DNA of 64,000 bases from Leptospira sanjuanensis (GTDB lineage: Bacteria; Spirochaetota; Leptospiria; Leptospirales; Leptospiraceae): contig NZ_JAIZBG010000001.1 in NCBI RefSeq assembly GCF_022267325.1, positions 744,001 through 808,000 on the forward strand, read 5' to 3'. Positions 29,135 to 38,734 of this stretch are shown here, in pieces; within the stretch, counting starts at the first letter, position 1, and every line of letters starts with the position of its first letter. The position numbers were made by a program, and so were the translations under genes. Under the pieces are notes generated by a model. It was not told the DNA's origin. It saw nothing but the letters and a program-made list of their open reading frames with translations, and searched no databases.

Positions 29135-30676
29135 CTCATCCTCGCGGCAAACGCGATTCCTCCCCATCGCCTTGGCACGGTAGAGTGCTTGATCAGCTGA
29201 TCGATAAACATCTTCGATCGTGTCTGCTATTCTTTCCTTTGCAATTCCTATGCTAAGGGTCACTGGAGAGTTGTCTTCCAATAGAACGTTGTTTTCCACA
29301 GTAGATCGAATCTTATCGGCAAAGTTAACCGAAGATTTCGCATTTGAATTAATTACAAAAACGGCAAATTCTTCTCCTCCCCATCTGCAGAGGTGGTGTG
29401 GTTTTGAAACGATTGAATCTAATACTTTAGCGACATTCGTGAGAACTGTATCTCCTACATCATGACCAAATCGGTCATTTATTTTTTTGAAATGATCGAT
29501 ATCTATTATCATAAGCGACCATGGAATGTTTTGTTTTTTACATATTTCAATATCTGTTTTTGTCCAAGTTAAAAAGGCTCTTCGATTTGCAATTCCCGTC
29601 AAATGATCGGAATTGGTAAGTTTTAAAATTAGATTCATTGAAGATTTTAACTTTTGATACATAATCGCTATTGCGAAAAGTGATAAAATTAAAAGCCAAT
29701 ACGGAAGTAGGCTTTTGAGAGTAAATAGTGCAAAGTCCAAGATGGTAATTCTATGTATTAGTGCAATGCTTCCTTCCTTTATTTCATAGGCAGTCCAAAA
29801 ATATTGAGTCGTTCGGTTTAAAGAATCGAACGAATTGGGGTTCAGTTGCAATGGTATTTTTGATACATGAGACTCGGGGCCTTTAACGAGTATGTTTCCA
29901 TCGGCGTCAATCAAATAGCTTTCCCCGATGCTCCTCCCTAAATTTAGCATATTTTGAATTTCGTCTAAATCTACCTGGATAGAAAGAATCCCTACGTATC
30001 TATTTTCTTTAAAAACCGATCTGGAAAAATTGATCATTGGTTTTCCACTGATTTCTCCTGAAGGTCGGTTAGATATGATTAAAATATTGGATGAATCTTT
30101 AAATTTTGAAGGTTCCAGTGACAAGCGATGCTCATTTAATGAATCTAATAGATTTGAATTTAATTGTGAAATTTTAGGAAATATAAAAGTGAATCCTTTT
30201 TTGGATGAATAAATTACAACTCTATTTTCCGCCTTCCTTTTTGCTAACGTATAAATTTGTTCACTGAAAAGGAGAGCTAACGCGAATTCCTGTTCGAAAT
30301 TACCTATGAGACCGATTTTTGAATTTGCAATTAGGCTTCCGTTTTGAATAGAATTGTGTTTGTTGTTACGAAGTTGATACAATGAAAATGTATCCGTGTT
30401 TTGCTCTTTTTCTAATGAAAAATCGTGATTTCTTAATTTAGTTTCTTTCAAGAAAGTATTATTGGATAATTTATCTTCGAATGTTTGGAGCTGACTTTCG
30501 ATCCCGAAGAAGTAGCTACTAATATGATTTGCTCGAAGTTTTAGTAATTGTTGTACATAAAATAGAGTCCTATGAATTTCATAAGTTAGAGTCGCGAAGC
30601 TGAGCACTAAAACTAGGATGAAAAAAAGCGTCGCGTTTTCCTTTTTGATTATATTTAGACTATTCATTTTGTTCAA
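29120..30676 (-). CDS. membrane-bound diguanylate cyclase (GGDEF)
   Basis: 518 residues: a transmembrane segment near residues 15-35, a periplasmic sensor of about 280 residues of dCache-like layout (SYLIDADGNILVKGP), a second transmembrane segment near 325-345, and a C-terminal GGDEF domain with the active RWGGEEF signature, the preceding DHFKKINDRFGHDVGD and a closing ADQALYRAKAMGRN. It makes c-di-GMP in response to an outside signal. No RxxD inhibitory site is seen just before GGEEF. The TTG at 30676 is chosen because GGAGGAG lies seven bases upstream; the ATG nine bases later would be too far. Confidence 0.88.
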   Translation of the reverse strand: MNKMNSLNIIKKENATLFFILVLVLSFATLTYEIHRTLFYVQQLLKLRANHISSYFFGIESQLQTFEDKLSNNTFLKETKLRNHDFSLEKEQNTDTFSLYQLRNNKHNSIQNGSLIANSKIGLIGNFEQEFALALLFSEQIYTLAKRKAENRVVIYSSKKGFTFIFPKISQLNSNLLDSLNEHRLSLEPSKFKDSSNILIISNRPSGEISGKPMINFSRSVFKENRYVGILSIQVDLDEIQNMLNLGRSIGESYLIDADGNILVKGPESHVSKIPLQLNPNSFDSLNRTTQYFWTAYEIKEGSIALIHRITILDFALFTLKSLLPYWLLILSLFAIAIMYQKLKSSMNLILKLTNSDHLTGIANRRAFLTWTKTDIEICKKQNIPWSLMIIDIDHFKKINDRFGHDVGDTVLTNVAKVLDSIVSKPHHLCRWGGEEFAVFVINSNAKSSVNFADKIRSTVENNVLLEDNSPVTLSIGIAKERIADTIEDVYRSADQALYRAKAMGRNRVCREDELNDI

Positions 30677-31032
30677 GCGCGAACTCCTCCAAATATCTGA
30701 TCATTCCCACATATAAAAAACTAAGGTTTTCATATAATATACATTCTATACAGCACCTACAATAAGACGTTAAGAAGTTATTTGTAAATATTATATAAAG
30801 CATTATTTGTGAATGTTGGTTTTGTATATTTGACTTATATTTTAAGATATGTACACTGCGAAAGTAGTTATTAATGAATTATATGGTTGTAGATCGGCAA
30901 AAGTCTCCGCCTTCGACAGCGATTATTTTTAACAATTATTCACAAAAATCCTATCGAGTTTATAAGATCGATAGCCGCTATTAAAAAACCGTTATACTAT
31001 GTTTCATAGGTAAGGGAGAAATTTAGTTTTCA
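30677..31032. other. 356-base divergent intergenic region
   Basis: Separates the divergent GGDEF and AraC genes and must hold both promoters. It is very A/T-rich with several TATAAT-like stretches; no operator or RNA gene could be singled out. Confidence 0.4.
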
Positions 31033-32205
31033 ATGTGCTTTGATATTTATTTTGCAAGTTCGATTGAGTATGTCTCATTCGGTATAATTTATTTTTTAAA
31101 CAGAAAGGAGGTGCTGCATAAGAAACAGGCTTTGATATTGATGTTTATTGGTTTAAATCTATTTATTTATTACTATTCCCAGGGAAGTTTTACTTACGAA
31201 AATATCTTCTTTCGTTTTATGGGTCCGTTTGTTTATTTCTTTTTAAATATTTCCTCGGTAATCCTTTATGGCTCAATGTTTAATACTTTTTTAAGAAAAA
31301 AATCTTCAAATCTTCAGAAAACGATATTTGATAATAATTTGATTGTAATGTTCGCGAGTTCAGCCTTTTTTTCGGGACTTTTGATATTTCTTTTTTGGGA
31401 TACAGGAAGGATGATATCTTTACCAAATTTATTTTCAAATGTAAATGAAGTCTCAATTCTGATTTTGATTTTGTATTGCTTGCTTATTCAATTTCCTGCT
31501 CCGAAAGGATTTGCCCGGAACATTAAAGGGATTAGATTGATATACTTGCTCGTGATTTTAATGACATTTCATAGAATAGACGATTTGTTTTTCAATGATT
31601 ACAAGGATTTATCAGTCCTTGTGGGTGGTATTTTTTATCTCGTTTCACCCATACTATTATTCGGGAATCTTATTTATTTACCTGCAACATTACATGAGAT
31701 TAAAAATATTGAATCCGTCGATTTGCAAAAAACTGCTCATAAAGTTCAGGAGATTATTGCACCCAAGGCGCTAAAAGGCGTCACTTCAGAGACCATTAAG
31801 ATGATCGGGTCTAAACTGCTTGAATTGATGGAGATTGAAAGGATATATTATGACGAGGATGTGCGAATGCCGGATGTTGCTGAAGCAATCGGAATATCTC
31901 CACACCTTCTTTCAGCATTTATTAATCATTACTTAGGGACAAATTTTAATCATCTCATAAACTCATATCGAATTAAAGAAGCAATAATTTTGCTTAGGGA
32001 TGAGCCAAGGAGAACTGCGTTGTCCATTGGTTACGCAGTTGGTTTTAACTCAAACTCTACGTTTTTAAGATGTTTTCACTATGTAACTGGGATGACTCCT
32101 AGTGCTTTTCGCGAAGAAATCATGAGAGACAAAAAAGCGGATATTCCATTTATTGATCCTTTCCCGGCTTTACTACATTTTAAGTGTCAAAATATCTTGA
32201 CCTAG
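31033..32205 (+). CDS. membrane-anchored AraC-family regulator 1
   Basis: 390 residues. The N-terminal 215 residues contain about seven hydrophobic segments, and the C-terminal 110 residues form an AraC DNA-binding domain (VAEAIGISPHLLSAFINHYLG, then SIGYAVGFNSNSTFLRCFHYVTGMTPSAFRE). Such fusions sense a signal in the membrane and act on DNA directly. A similar gene follows 129 bases downstream. Targets are unknown; the neighbouring DUF1566 lipoproteins are candidates. Confidence 0.82.
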   Translation: MCFDIYFASSIEYVSFGIIYFLNRKEVLHKKQALILMFIGLNLFIYYYSQGSFTYENIFFRFMGPFVYFFLNISSVILYGSMFNTFLRKKSSNLQKTIFDNNLIVMFASSAFFSGLLIFLFWDTGRMISLPNLFSNVNEVSILILILYCLLIQFPAPKGFARNIKGIRLIYLLVILMTFHRIDDLFFNDYKDLSVLVGGIFYLVSPILLFGNLIYLPATLHEIKNIESVDLQKTAHKVQEIIAPKALKGVTSETIKMIGSKLLELMEIERIYYDEDVRMPDVAEAIGISPHLLSAFINHYLGTNFNHLINSYRIKEAIILLRDEPRRTALSIGYAVGFNSNSTFLRCFHYVTGMTPSAFREEIMRDKKADIPFIDPFPALLHFKCQNILT

Positions 32206-32333
32206 AATAAATCCCAAGTAACTTAATGTTTCTATGTAATGAAATTACATAGAAACGCTCATTTTTTATATTTTAGATTCAGAAAACTTCTTTCGTTTCA
32301 TTACAATTTCTATTAATATATCTCCCTCTAAAT

Positions 32334-33443
32334 ATGTACGAAGTTCTTAGATTTATTTTTAACCACATGGTTGGATTTGCTGGCGTCCTTTCCATTTTTT
32401 TCGCATTCATTCATATATCGAAGGGGAAGAGTTTAAAAAATTCAATTATATTCACTATATTTATATCCATGGGGTTTTTTCTTGTCAAAGGAATCGTTTT
32501 ATTGATTGGGCTCGGGATGGAGTATTCCCATTTTTTTTCAATCGAAATACTTTTCATTTTTCTCATTGGCCCTTCTTTATACATATATTTTAATTTACTT
32601 CTTCTTAACGAAGGGCTTGGGATACGTAAAATTTTCCTCCATTTCGTACCTTCAGTTCTATTTCTTTTTTTATTTGTATTGGATACTTTGTTGTTCTTGG
32701 TGGAAAAACATTCGTTTAAGGATTTAAACTCTAAATTTCAGGGTAGGTACGATCTTTTCTACGGAATCTCGACTCTTATAACTTTAGCATATATGATTAT
32801 CATTCTAATTAAATGCTTTCGTCTTTTTCGCGGAGGTGTTTCCGACATTCCTTGGGCTAAACATATTTTTGGGATATTAAGTGTAGGTGTGTTTGGGATA
32901 TTGGTTAATCTTGTTATTGATTTCCGTTTCTTGTTCGGCTTATTTGATTATTTTATCGAGTTATACGTTTTTAGCTTATGCGTTCTTACGATCGCCGTCC
33001 TTTACGCCTTTGTAGTTAGCCAAATTTATCCGATTACCTTTAACTTAGTTTCTGATACATTTAAAAAGATGAGTTATAAGAAAAGTACACTTCAAAATAT
33101 AAATTTTGAGGAACTTTCGTATCGATTAGAGAAACTAATGAACCAGGATAAAGTTTATCTCGACGGAGATATTTCGTTAAATGCTCTTGCTGAAAAATTG
33201 AATATTAAATCTCATCAACTTTCCGAACTTCTGAATAACAACTTAAACAAAAGTTTTTTCGCTTATATTAATCATTATAGAATTCAGGCTGCAAAGGTTC
33301 AGCTTTTGGCAGAAAAAGATACAGCAATTATTAAGATTGCCTTTGGGTGTGGATTTAATTCTCTTTCAGTCTTTAATACGATGTTTAAGAAGGAAACCGG
33401 AGAAACTCCTTCGGAATTTAGAAAAAAGAATTCAAGAAATTGA
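32334..33443 (+). CDS. membrane-anchored AraC-family regulator 2
   Basis: 369 residues with the same plan as its upstream neighbour: about seven membrane segments in residues 1-235 and a C-terminal AraC domain (LNALAEKLNIKSHQLSELLN, then IIKIAFGCGFNSLSVFNTMFKKETGETPSEFRKK). The pair probably arose by duplication. It is followed by a hairpin that covers the ribosome binding site of the next lipoprotein gene. Confidence 0.82.
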   Translation: MYEVLRFIFNHMVGFAGVLSIFFAFIHISKGKSLKNSIIFTIFISMGFFLVKGIVLLIGLGMEYSHFFSIEILFIFLIGPSLYIYFNLLLLNEGLGIRKIFLHFVPSVLFLFLFVLDTLLFLVEKHSFKDLNSKFQGRYDLFYGISTLITLAYMIIILIKCFRLFRGGVSDIPWAKHIFGILSVGVFGILVNLVIDFRFLFGLFDYFIELYVFSLCVLTIAVLYAFVVSQIYPITFNLVSDTFKKMSYKKSTLQNINFEELSYRLEKLMNQDKVYLDGDISLNALAEKLNIKSHQLSELLNNNLNKSFFAYINHYRIQAAKVQLLAEKDTAIIKIAFGCGFNSLSVFNTMFKKETGETPSEFRKKNSRN

Positions 33444-33565
33444 ATGTTTTCTATTAGTCATTTCGTATTATTATATTCTTCACTTTGGTTTATTTGGAAG
33501 TTTTTTCGTTCCTGAATTATTATAGAAACATGTATCCTATAGGATTGGGAGCATAACCCAAGAGT

Positions 33566-33603
33566 GTCCTCTATCATAAGTTATCTTTTCTTTGGTAGAG
33601 GAC
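33566..33603 (+). promoter_or_regulatory. hairpin that buries the ribosome binding site of the 33605 gene
   Basis: GTCCTCTATC (33566-33575) pairs over 10 bp, with one G-T, with GGTAGAGGAC (33594-33603) around an 18-base A/T-rich loop. The right arm contains the only ribosome binding site (AGAGGA), two bases before the ATG at 33605. Folded, the mRNA would block translation. This is the layout of an RNA thermometer or of a site for antisense or protein control. Confidence 0.5.
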
Positions 33604-33604
33604 T

Positions 33605-35845
33605 ATGGAAAAACAAAATAGATTTTTGCAGCATATGCATGTTTGTTGTTGGTTTAAGCGAACAGCTTTTATTTTTATTTTAGGATTTACGGCCCTGAGC
33701 TGCTTACAAGGAGAAAGGGGAAAATCACCCTTTAAAATTTTTCCTTTAAACATTGGCTTTAATTCGGATAATTCCCTCCCGAGTTCTGATCCTCCATCTA
33801 ATCAGAAGGGAAGTTTAACATATTATTCGGCTAATATGGTTTATGTTAGCGGTCAGTCAGGAGCATTTGAGTATGCGGACGTTCAGTGGAGTAGCTCTTT
33901 GGACGCATCCTACCAAATCCGTTTAGGTGCTACGAATTGCACGGATGGAACCTTGGATAGTTCCGGTTCAGTTCAAGCTTCCGTTGCTACAACCTCAAGA
34001 ATTCATGCGCTAATAGGTAGTGCTCCATTGATCGTCGGAGCCAATCAAATCAAAATTTGTATTTTTAATCCTGGAGGCTCAACGTATTGGGATTCGTATA
34101 ATGTGACCGCAATGAGGGATGATACTGCTCCGACTGTTTCGTATTCTCCAGTTGGAGGGGTATTCGGTACTTCAGCGCCGACAATTACAATTTCCTGCTC
34201 CGATACGGGAAATTCCGGTTGTAATCAGATCGCCTATCGAACGGACGGAACAACCGCTGCGATTGCAAATAACGGAACTGCAGCGCCGGGAAATACTTTG
34301 TTTTCATCGGCTTTGCCTTTAGCCAACAATACTACAACCAATATGAGTGCCATAGCGGTCGATTATGCAGGAAATATTGGTGTGGCGGGTAACGCGACAT
34401 ACACTGTTTCCTTCGGGAATCCTACGATTACGATTGTTTCTCTAAGCAAATCGATTATCAATGGTTCGGGTTCTTCCACTCTGGTATGGAATTCCGACAT
34501 TGGAGGAAATTATTCTATCCGTAGTAGCGGAACAAATTGTAGCGATGGAACCGTCCTCTTAACCGGATCAGCCACAGCCGGCACCAACGTCAATAGCGTA
34601 ATCGCTGGTTCAGCTCTGAATGCCGGAGTAAATAACATTCGAATCTGTTTAACGACACCGGGCACCAATCAAGGCTCAGTTTCGACTTCCGTTGCAAGAG
34701 ACGATATCGCTCCGAAGGTGATTGCGGTCGCGCCACTATTGACTCCAAATGCGACCGCCTTTGCATTGAGTGTAACCCAGAAAACCTTTAGCCTAACGTT
34801 TGACGAAGATATGGATACTACGGTCTCGATTGATCTAAAGCATTATGATCAAACTCAAGGTAATAGGGAAATCAAATGGCCAGGAGCGATCGGTTCCTGG
34901 AGCTCTGATAAGAGAACCTATACCTTAAATACGCAGAGCAATTTACCGGAATGGCATAAATTCTTTTGGCGTTATTCGGATGTATCCTTTAAAGATCTAG
35001 CAGGCAACAATGTCGTAACAAGTCCTCTTGTTGCTGTGGTTGCGGGCGAAATCAAATTAAATTACGGAACCACGCATGATACGGCATATCTGCATCAGTT
35101 TGATACACTTCAGAATTTCTGCACCGATTCAAATGGAGCTAATGTCGTCTGCACATCAACTGGTCAAGATGCCGAACAAACAACCAGAGGAGGTTACCAA
35201 AATTCGAATACTTTCTTTACCTTTCCGATGTTAGCAGCAGGTTTTCCAAGTGATTTCGTAACAAAAGATACTAAAAATAATCGATATTGGAAATCCTGTG
35301 AGCCCGATTACGAAACAGACGGGATGAATCCTTGCCTAAAAATTTGTCCCGGGGCCAATAAATGGAATGGTACTGCTTGCGTTTCCGATTCCGGAAATCC
35401 GAAAAAAACGTTCGAACGTGCAGTGGAAGATTGTTCTGAACTGAATGTTCGAAATGCAGGCGCCGGTTATGCTGGTAGAAAGGGCTGGAGAGTACCTACG
35501 ATTGCAGAGTATTATACGATTCTTGAGTATGCCGACTACGGTGGTAACGGAACGGATACAATTCCGAATCGCTTTTTTCCAGGTATTACGCGTAACGATT
35601 ACCAACGCTATTGGACCAGTACGAACGCGATTACAATCAATACGACCAATCGATATGCATTAACGCCAGCTATCGATCCATTATCCAATGGTCCCGTCAA
35701 TTACGCTGCTCCTTCTTCCTTACAAACCTGGGCAGCATGGACTGTATCGGTTTTTGGAGGTGTTGCCTTACCGAACAACAAGCAGAAATCAAGCGCTTGG
35801 GATTCTCCTGCTTACTATTTTACAACTTTATGTATTTCGGATTAA
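33605..35845 (+). CDS. large lipoprotein with Ig-like repeats and DUF1566 domain
   Basis: 746 residues. A lipobox TALSC near residue 33 makes it a lipoprotein. Residues 60-360 hold two or three repeated bacterial beta-sandwich units (each with a WSS/WNSD start and an RDDTAP/RDDIAP boundary). The C-terminal 200 residues are a DUF1566 domain (GWRVPTIAEYYTILEYADYGG, YWTSTNA). DUF1566 is a C-type-lectin-like fold common in Leptospira surface proteins. The next gene, 13 bases downstream, encodes a second DUF1566 protein, so they form an operon. Translation may be controlled by the hairpin just upstream. Confidence 0.82.
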   Translation: MEKQNRFLQHMHVCCWFKRTAFIFILGFTALSCLQGERGKSPFKIFPLNIGFNSDNSLPSSDPPSNQKGSLTYYSANMVYVSGQSGAFEYADVQWSSSLDASYQIRLGATNCTDGTLDSSGSVQASVATTSRIHALIGSAPLIVGANQIKICIFNPGGSTYWDSYNVTAMRDDTAPTVSYSPVGGVFGTSAPTITISCSDTGNSGCNQIAYRTDGTTAAIANNGTAAPGNTLFSSALPLANNTTTNMSAIAVDYAGNIGVAGNATYTVSFGNPTITIVSLSKSIINGSGSSTLVWNSDIGGNYSIRSSGTNCSDGTVLLTGSATAGTNVNSVIAGSALNAGVNNIRICLTTPGTNQGSVSTSVARDDIAPKVIAVAPLLTPNATAFALSVTQKTFSLTFDEDMDTTVSIDLKHYDQTQGNREIKWPGAIGSWSSDKRTYTLNTQSNLPEWHKFFWRYSDVSFKDLAGNNVVTSPLVAVVAGEIKLNYGTTHDTAYLHQFDTLQNFCTDSNGANVVCTSTGQDAEQTTRGGYQNSNTFFTFPMLAAGFPSDFVTKDTKNNRYWKSCEPDYETDGMNPCLKICPGANKWNGTACVSDSGNPKKTFERAVEDCSELNVRNAGAGYAGRKGWRVPTIAEYYTILEYADYGGNGTDTIPNRFFPGITRNDYQRYWTSTNAITINTTNRYALTPAIDPLSNGPVNYAAPSSLQTWAAWTVSVFGGVALPNNKQKSSAWDSPAYYFTTLCISD

Positions 35846-35858
35846 ATAAGGAGTTTTT

Positions 35859-36452
35859 ATGAAATCACTTTCTTTAAAAAAAATAGGGTCTCTTTCGATG
35901 TTGATTGTATTCATCGCTATTTTTGCCAATCCGATCTTTTCTTTAGATGGTCCTTTTACGGATCTTGGCAACGGAAAGATTCGGACTGGAAGCTTACGAA
36001 GGTGGCAAAAATGTTCGATGGGACAGGGTATAACAACCTGTAATTCATCTGCGGCTATAACTACCGATTGGGCCGGAGCGCTTGCTTATTGCAATTCGTT
36101 AAACTTAGATGGCGAAACCTGGAGATTACCCAATGTCAAAGAGCTACAAAGTCTCGTAAATTACGGTCGAACTTCATTTCCCATCATCGATGTTATTGCA
36201 TTTCCGGATACGGTGGGAGCTTATTATTGGACGTCAACTACAGCCATGTCAACTGGAACAAGTCCAAGCGTAGGTACTGCCGATCCCAAAGGATACAATG
36301 AGACGGCTAGTAATGATAATCCATATCGAATTCCTATCAATACACCATACCGATCAATGGCTTATATAGTCGATTTTAGAATGGGTGGTGTCATCGAGTT
36401 TCCAAAAAACAATACAACGAAAGCCTATGTTCGCTGTGTGACCGGGCCATAA
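35859..36452 (+). CDS. secreted DUF1566 protein
   Basis: 197 residues with an N-terminal signal (cleavage near FSLDGP, residues 28-30) and one complete DUF1566 domain: GKIRTGSLRRWQKC, WRLPNVKELQSLVNYGR, YYWTST and the closing YVRCVTG. Four Cys could form two disulphides. It starts 13 bases after the larger DUF1566 lipoprotein, with AAGGAG before its ATG, and is closed by a strong terminator. Confidence 0.85.
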   Translation: MKSLSLKKIGSLSMLIVFIAIFANPIFSLDGPFTDLGNGKIRTGSLRRWQKCSMGQGITTCNSSAAITTDWAGALAYCNSLNLDGETWRLPNVKELQSLVNYGRTSFPIIDVIAFPDTVGAYYWTSTTAMSTGTSPSVGTADPKGYNETASNDNPYRIPINTPYRSMAYIVDFRMGGVIEFPKNNTTKAYVRCVTGP

Positions 36453-36477
36453 CATTCCTATTCAGAACTTCCATTTT

Positions 36478-36521
36478 GAGCGTGCGGCAAGTAAATCCCT
36501 CTCGCCGTACGCTCTCTTTTT
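36478..36521 (+). terminator. intrinsic terminator after the DUF1566 operon
   Basis: An 11-bp stem with one G-T pair (36478-36488 with 36504-36514), GC-rich, followed by TCTTTTTTT. This is the cleanest rho-independent terminator in the window. Confidence 0.85.
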
Positions 36522-36660
36522 TTGGAGTAGCTCTTATATGGAAATTGTAAATTGAAAAGGTCTTCATGTATTTAGAAATCCTAAATAACTCATAAGATCC
36601 TCGTCGTAAGGAATTTAAGCAAGATACAACATATTTACAAGGAATGCAAAGATTATAAAG

Positions 36661-38259
36661 ATGAATATTAAAACAAATGGGAACAGTAAACATAATACGG
36701 ATTATCCTCAAGTAATTAAGTCACGTTTAAATGAAGATGATACCAACTCTGACGATTTCATTCAGAAAGGATTTCCTTGCTGTGCTGATTTGAGAAGTGA
36801 ATTGGAAGAAGTGCTTAGTTTAATAAATAATAATATAATCTCACGATCGACTGATGCGAATATCCACCTAACGGGTTTTTTACGAGATAAGGGACAACGA
36901 TATCATTTTCTGACGAATACGTTGCAAAATAGAAATATTATATCGATCGAATTTGAGAAGGATATTCCTGCATCGATGAACCAAACAGAATTCGAACTTA
37001 GTAATTTTCTATCAATGTCTTTGGATTTGGAAATAAATCCGAATATTCTTCTCGAAAAATCAGCGCTTTTCCTAATTCGAGCTCATATCTCATCAGAAAA
37101 TTTGTCCCGTGAACTCGGTTATCATTGTTTCGGATACCTTTTCAACAATGTTTCTTCAGAAATGTTTTTGTTGACGCATGGGAGAGCGGAAATAATCCGA
37201 CAATCAATCGATTCTATTCTGGTAATCGTACCCAATGATAAAAAGGAGTTTGATCTCGGCACTTTTGCGAATCAAATCATCGCAATTATGAATTATCCGA
37301 TAAGTTATCTCGGTAAAGAAGTCTATTTTAAAATTTCAATCGCCGCTCTTTGGGTAGAAGGACGCGACGAATCCTTCGAAAACCTGAAATCACGTCTTTC
37401 AGATTCATTGGAGATTGCCTCTCAATATCCATTTAGTAATTATGTTTTATGTGAATCGGGTAATATGGTCGCCACTAAGAAGGATCAAATCAATAAAGCC
37501 TTAAAAGATGCAATCGCCAACGAAGAACTTCATCTTCGATTTCAGCCGATCTTAAATACGTCCACTAAGAAAATAGAATTTATTGAAACCTTAGTCCGAT
37601 GGACGCATCCACAAATGGGTACGATTGGTCCTGATGTTTTTATACCCATGGCGGAAGTTTCAGGTCGCATTTTGTTCATTGGAGATTGGGTTATTCGCCA
37701 AGCCGTTAAGGAATTTTCAATTCTAAAAAGAAATGTTGCGGCATTTAAAAACTGTATTTTGTCGATCAACATTTCGCCAATACAGTTGGGTCAACAGGAT
37801 GTAGCAAAAAAGATCTCGGAAATTACGTCCGAATACTTTATTAAGCCGGACCAAGTATTGATCGAAGTTACCGAAACATCGGTGTGTCATTACGATACAA
37901 TTAAGTTGATTGAGCAAGTTCAAGCGATCCAACGAAACGGATTTAGGGTCGCCATTGACGATTTCGGAAAAGGGCATTCCAATTTTTCTCGATTGGAACA
38001 AATGTATTCGGATTTCGTGAAGATCGATAAGAGCATGTTAGAGGGAGCCGTGAATGCTAAATCGAAACGGAAAGTACTTTCTTCACTAATAGAAATTATG
38101 CATACTTTGAATAAAAAGGTAATCTTAGAAGGAATCGAAAATGAAGATTACGAAAAGATTGCTATTGAAGTTGGGGGGGATTTTGTTCAGGGTTATCATT
38201 ACTTTCTTCCAATGAGACTGGTAGATTTAATAACTAAAGATCTGAGTCTTTATGAGTAA
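36661..38259 (+). CDS. EAL-domain c-di-GMP phosphodiesterase
   Basis: 532 residues, cytoplasmic. The C-terminal 250 residues form an EAL domain with its catalytic set: ETLVRW (the EAL position, here ETL), NISPIQL, EVTET, IDDFGKGHSN, KIDKSM, LEGIE and QGYHYF, so it should hydrolyse c-di-GMP. Residues of about 170-270 look like a GGDEF-type fold without the GGEEF signature, probably regulatory. The first 170 residues are unrecognised. With the diguanylate cyclase at 29120 it gives the region both arms of c-di-GMP turnover. Two tiny ORFs overlap its 3' end. Confidence 0.88.
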   Translation: MNIKTNGNSKHNTDYPQVIKSRLNEDDTNSDDFIQKGFPCCADLRSELEEVLSLINNNIISRSTDANIHLTGFLRDKGQRYHFLTNTLQNRNIISIEFEKDIPASMNQTEFELSNFLSMSLDLEINPNILLEKSALFLIRAHISSENLSRELGYHCFGYLFNNVSSEMFLLTHGRAEIIRQSIDSILVIVPNDKKEFDLGTFANQIIAIMNYPISYLGKEVYFKISIAALWVEGRDESFENLKSRLSDSLEIASQYPFSNYVLCESGNMVATKKDQINKALKDAIANEELHLRFQPILNTSTKKIEFIETLVRWTHPQMGTIGPDVFIPMAEVSGRILFIGDWVIRQAVKEFSILKRNVAAFKNCILSINISPIQLGQQDVAKKISEITSEYFIKPDQVLIEVTETSVCHYDTIKLIEQVQAIQRNGFRVAIDDFGKGHSNFSRLEQMYSDFVKIDKSMLEGAVNAKSKRKVLSSLIEIMHTLNKKVILEGIENEDYEKIAIEVGGDFVQGYHYFLPMRLVDLITKDLSLYE

Positions 38260-38323
38260 TGAAATTGATAAATTATTGACGAACAACTATAAGGATCTTC
38301 TAAAAAGGGAAAAGATTGAATGA
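38252..38323 (+). CDS. 23-residue ORF overlapping the EAL gene end
   Basis: The ATG at 38252 lies inside the last codons of the EAL gene and the ORF ends in an ATGA overlap with the next ORF. It encodes a charged helical peptide. The chained overlaps suggest translational coupling, but nothing else supports it as a real protein. Confidence 0.35.
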   Translation: MSNEIDKLLTNNYKDLLKREKIE

Positions 38324-38490
38324 AGCAAGATATGGAAGAATTTCAGTATAGACCTGTGGAATTAGAAGAAAGGGAATTCCAAAAGAGATTAAATGATCTT
38401 GTTTGTGATTCTGTTGAACAATCTTTGATGTATATTCTTGAAAGAACGGAGGAAGATGAGTTCATATGGGATGACCTGGGGTTTGAATAA
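38320..38490 (+). CDS. 56-residue acidic small protein
   Basis: Starts in an ATGA overlap at 38320 with the 23-residue ORF and has AAAAGGGAAAAG upstream. The peptide is very acidic (about one third Asp/Glu) with one Cys and a helical centre. No family recognised. Its coupling to the EAL gene may point to a small regulator of that enzyme, which is only an inference. Confidence 0.4.
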   Translation: MKQDMEEFQYRPVELEEREFQKRLNDLVCDSVEQSLMYILERTEEDEFIWDDLGFE

Positions 38491-38543
38491 TGTAAAAGTG
38501 AAATCGTCAGGCATTGAATTGATGAGCAAAATGAAAAATCTGT

Positions 38544-38626
38544 CTATAAGTATATTATAGGACTTGGTAAAAAAGGTCTTAATTGTTTTAAGGGGATAGA
38601 AGAGGACACCAAGACCTTACGACGCG
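38544..38626 (+). repeat. palindromic repeat, copy A (left part missing)
   Basis: Shares its sequence from CTATAAGTATATTATAGG to the final GACGCG with copy B at 42813-42928 (most positions identical) and more loosely with copy C at 50064-50180. The outer left arm with GGCGTC is not recognisable here, so the copy is truncated. Together with copy B it brackets the IS1595-like module in direct orientation, about 4.3 kb apart. Confidence 0.7.
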
Positions 38627-38734
38627 ACGTGAACAGATCAAGAAATCAAAAATAACTCCAATCCAAAGAATTCATTTCGATCTTACAAAATAGAAATTAC
38701 CTTCGAATATTCTGATTGACGTTTTATCCTACAT

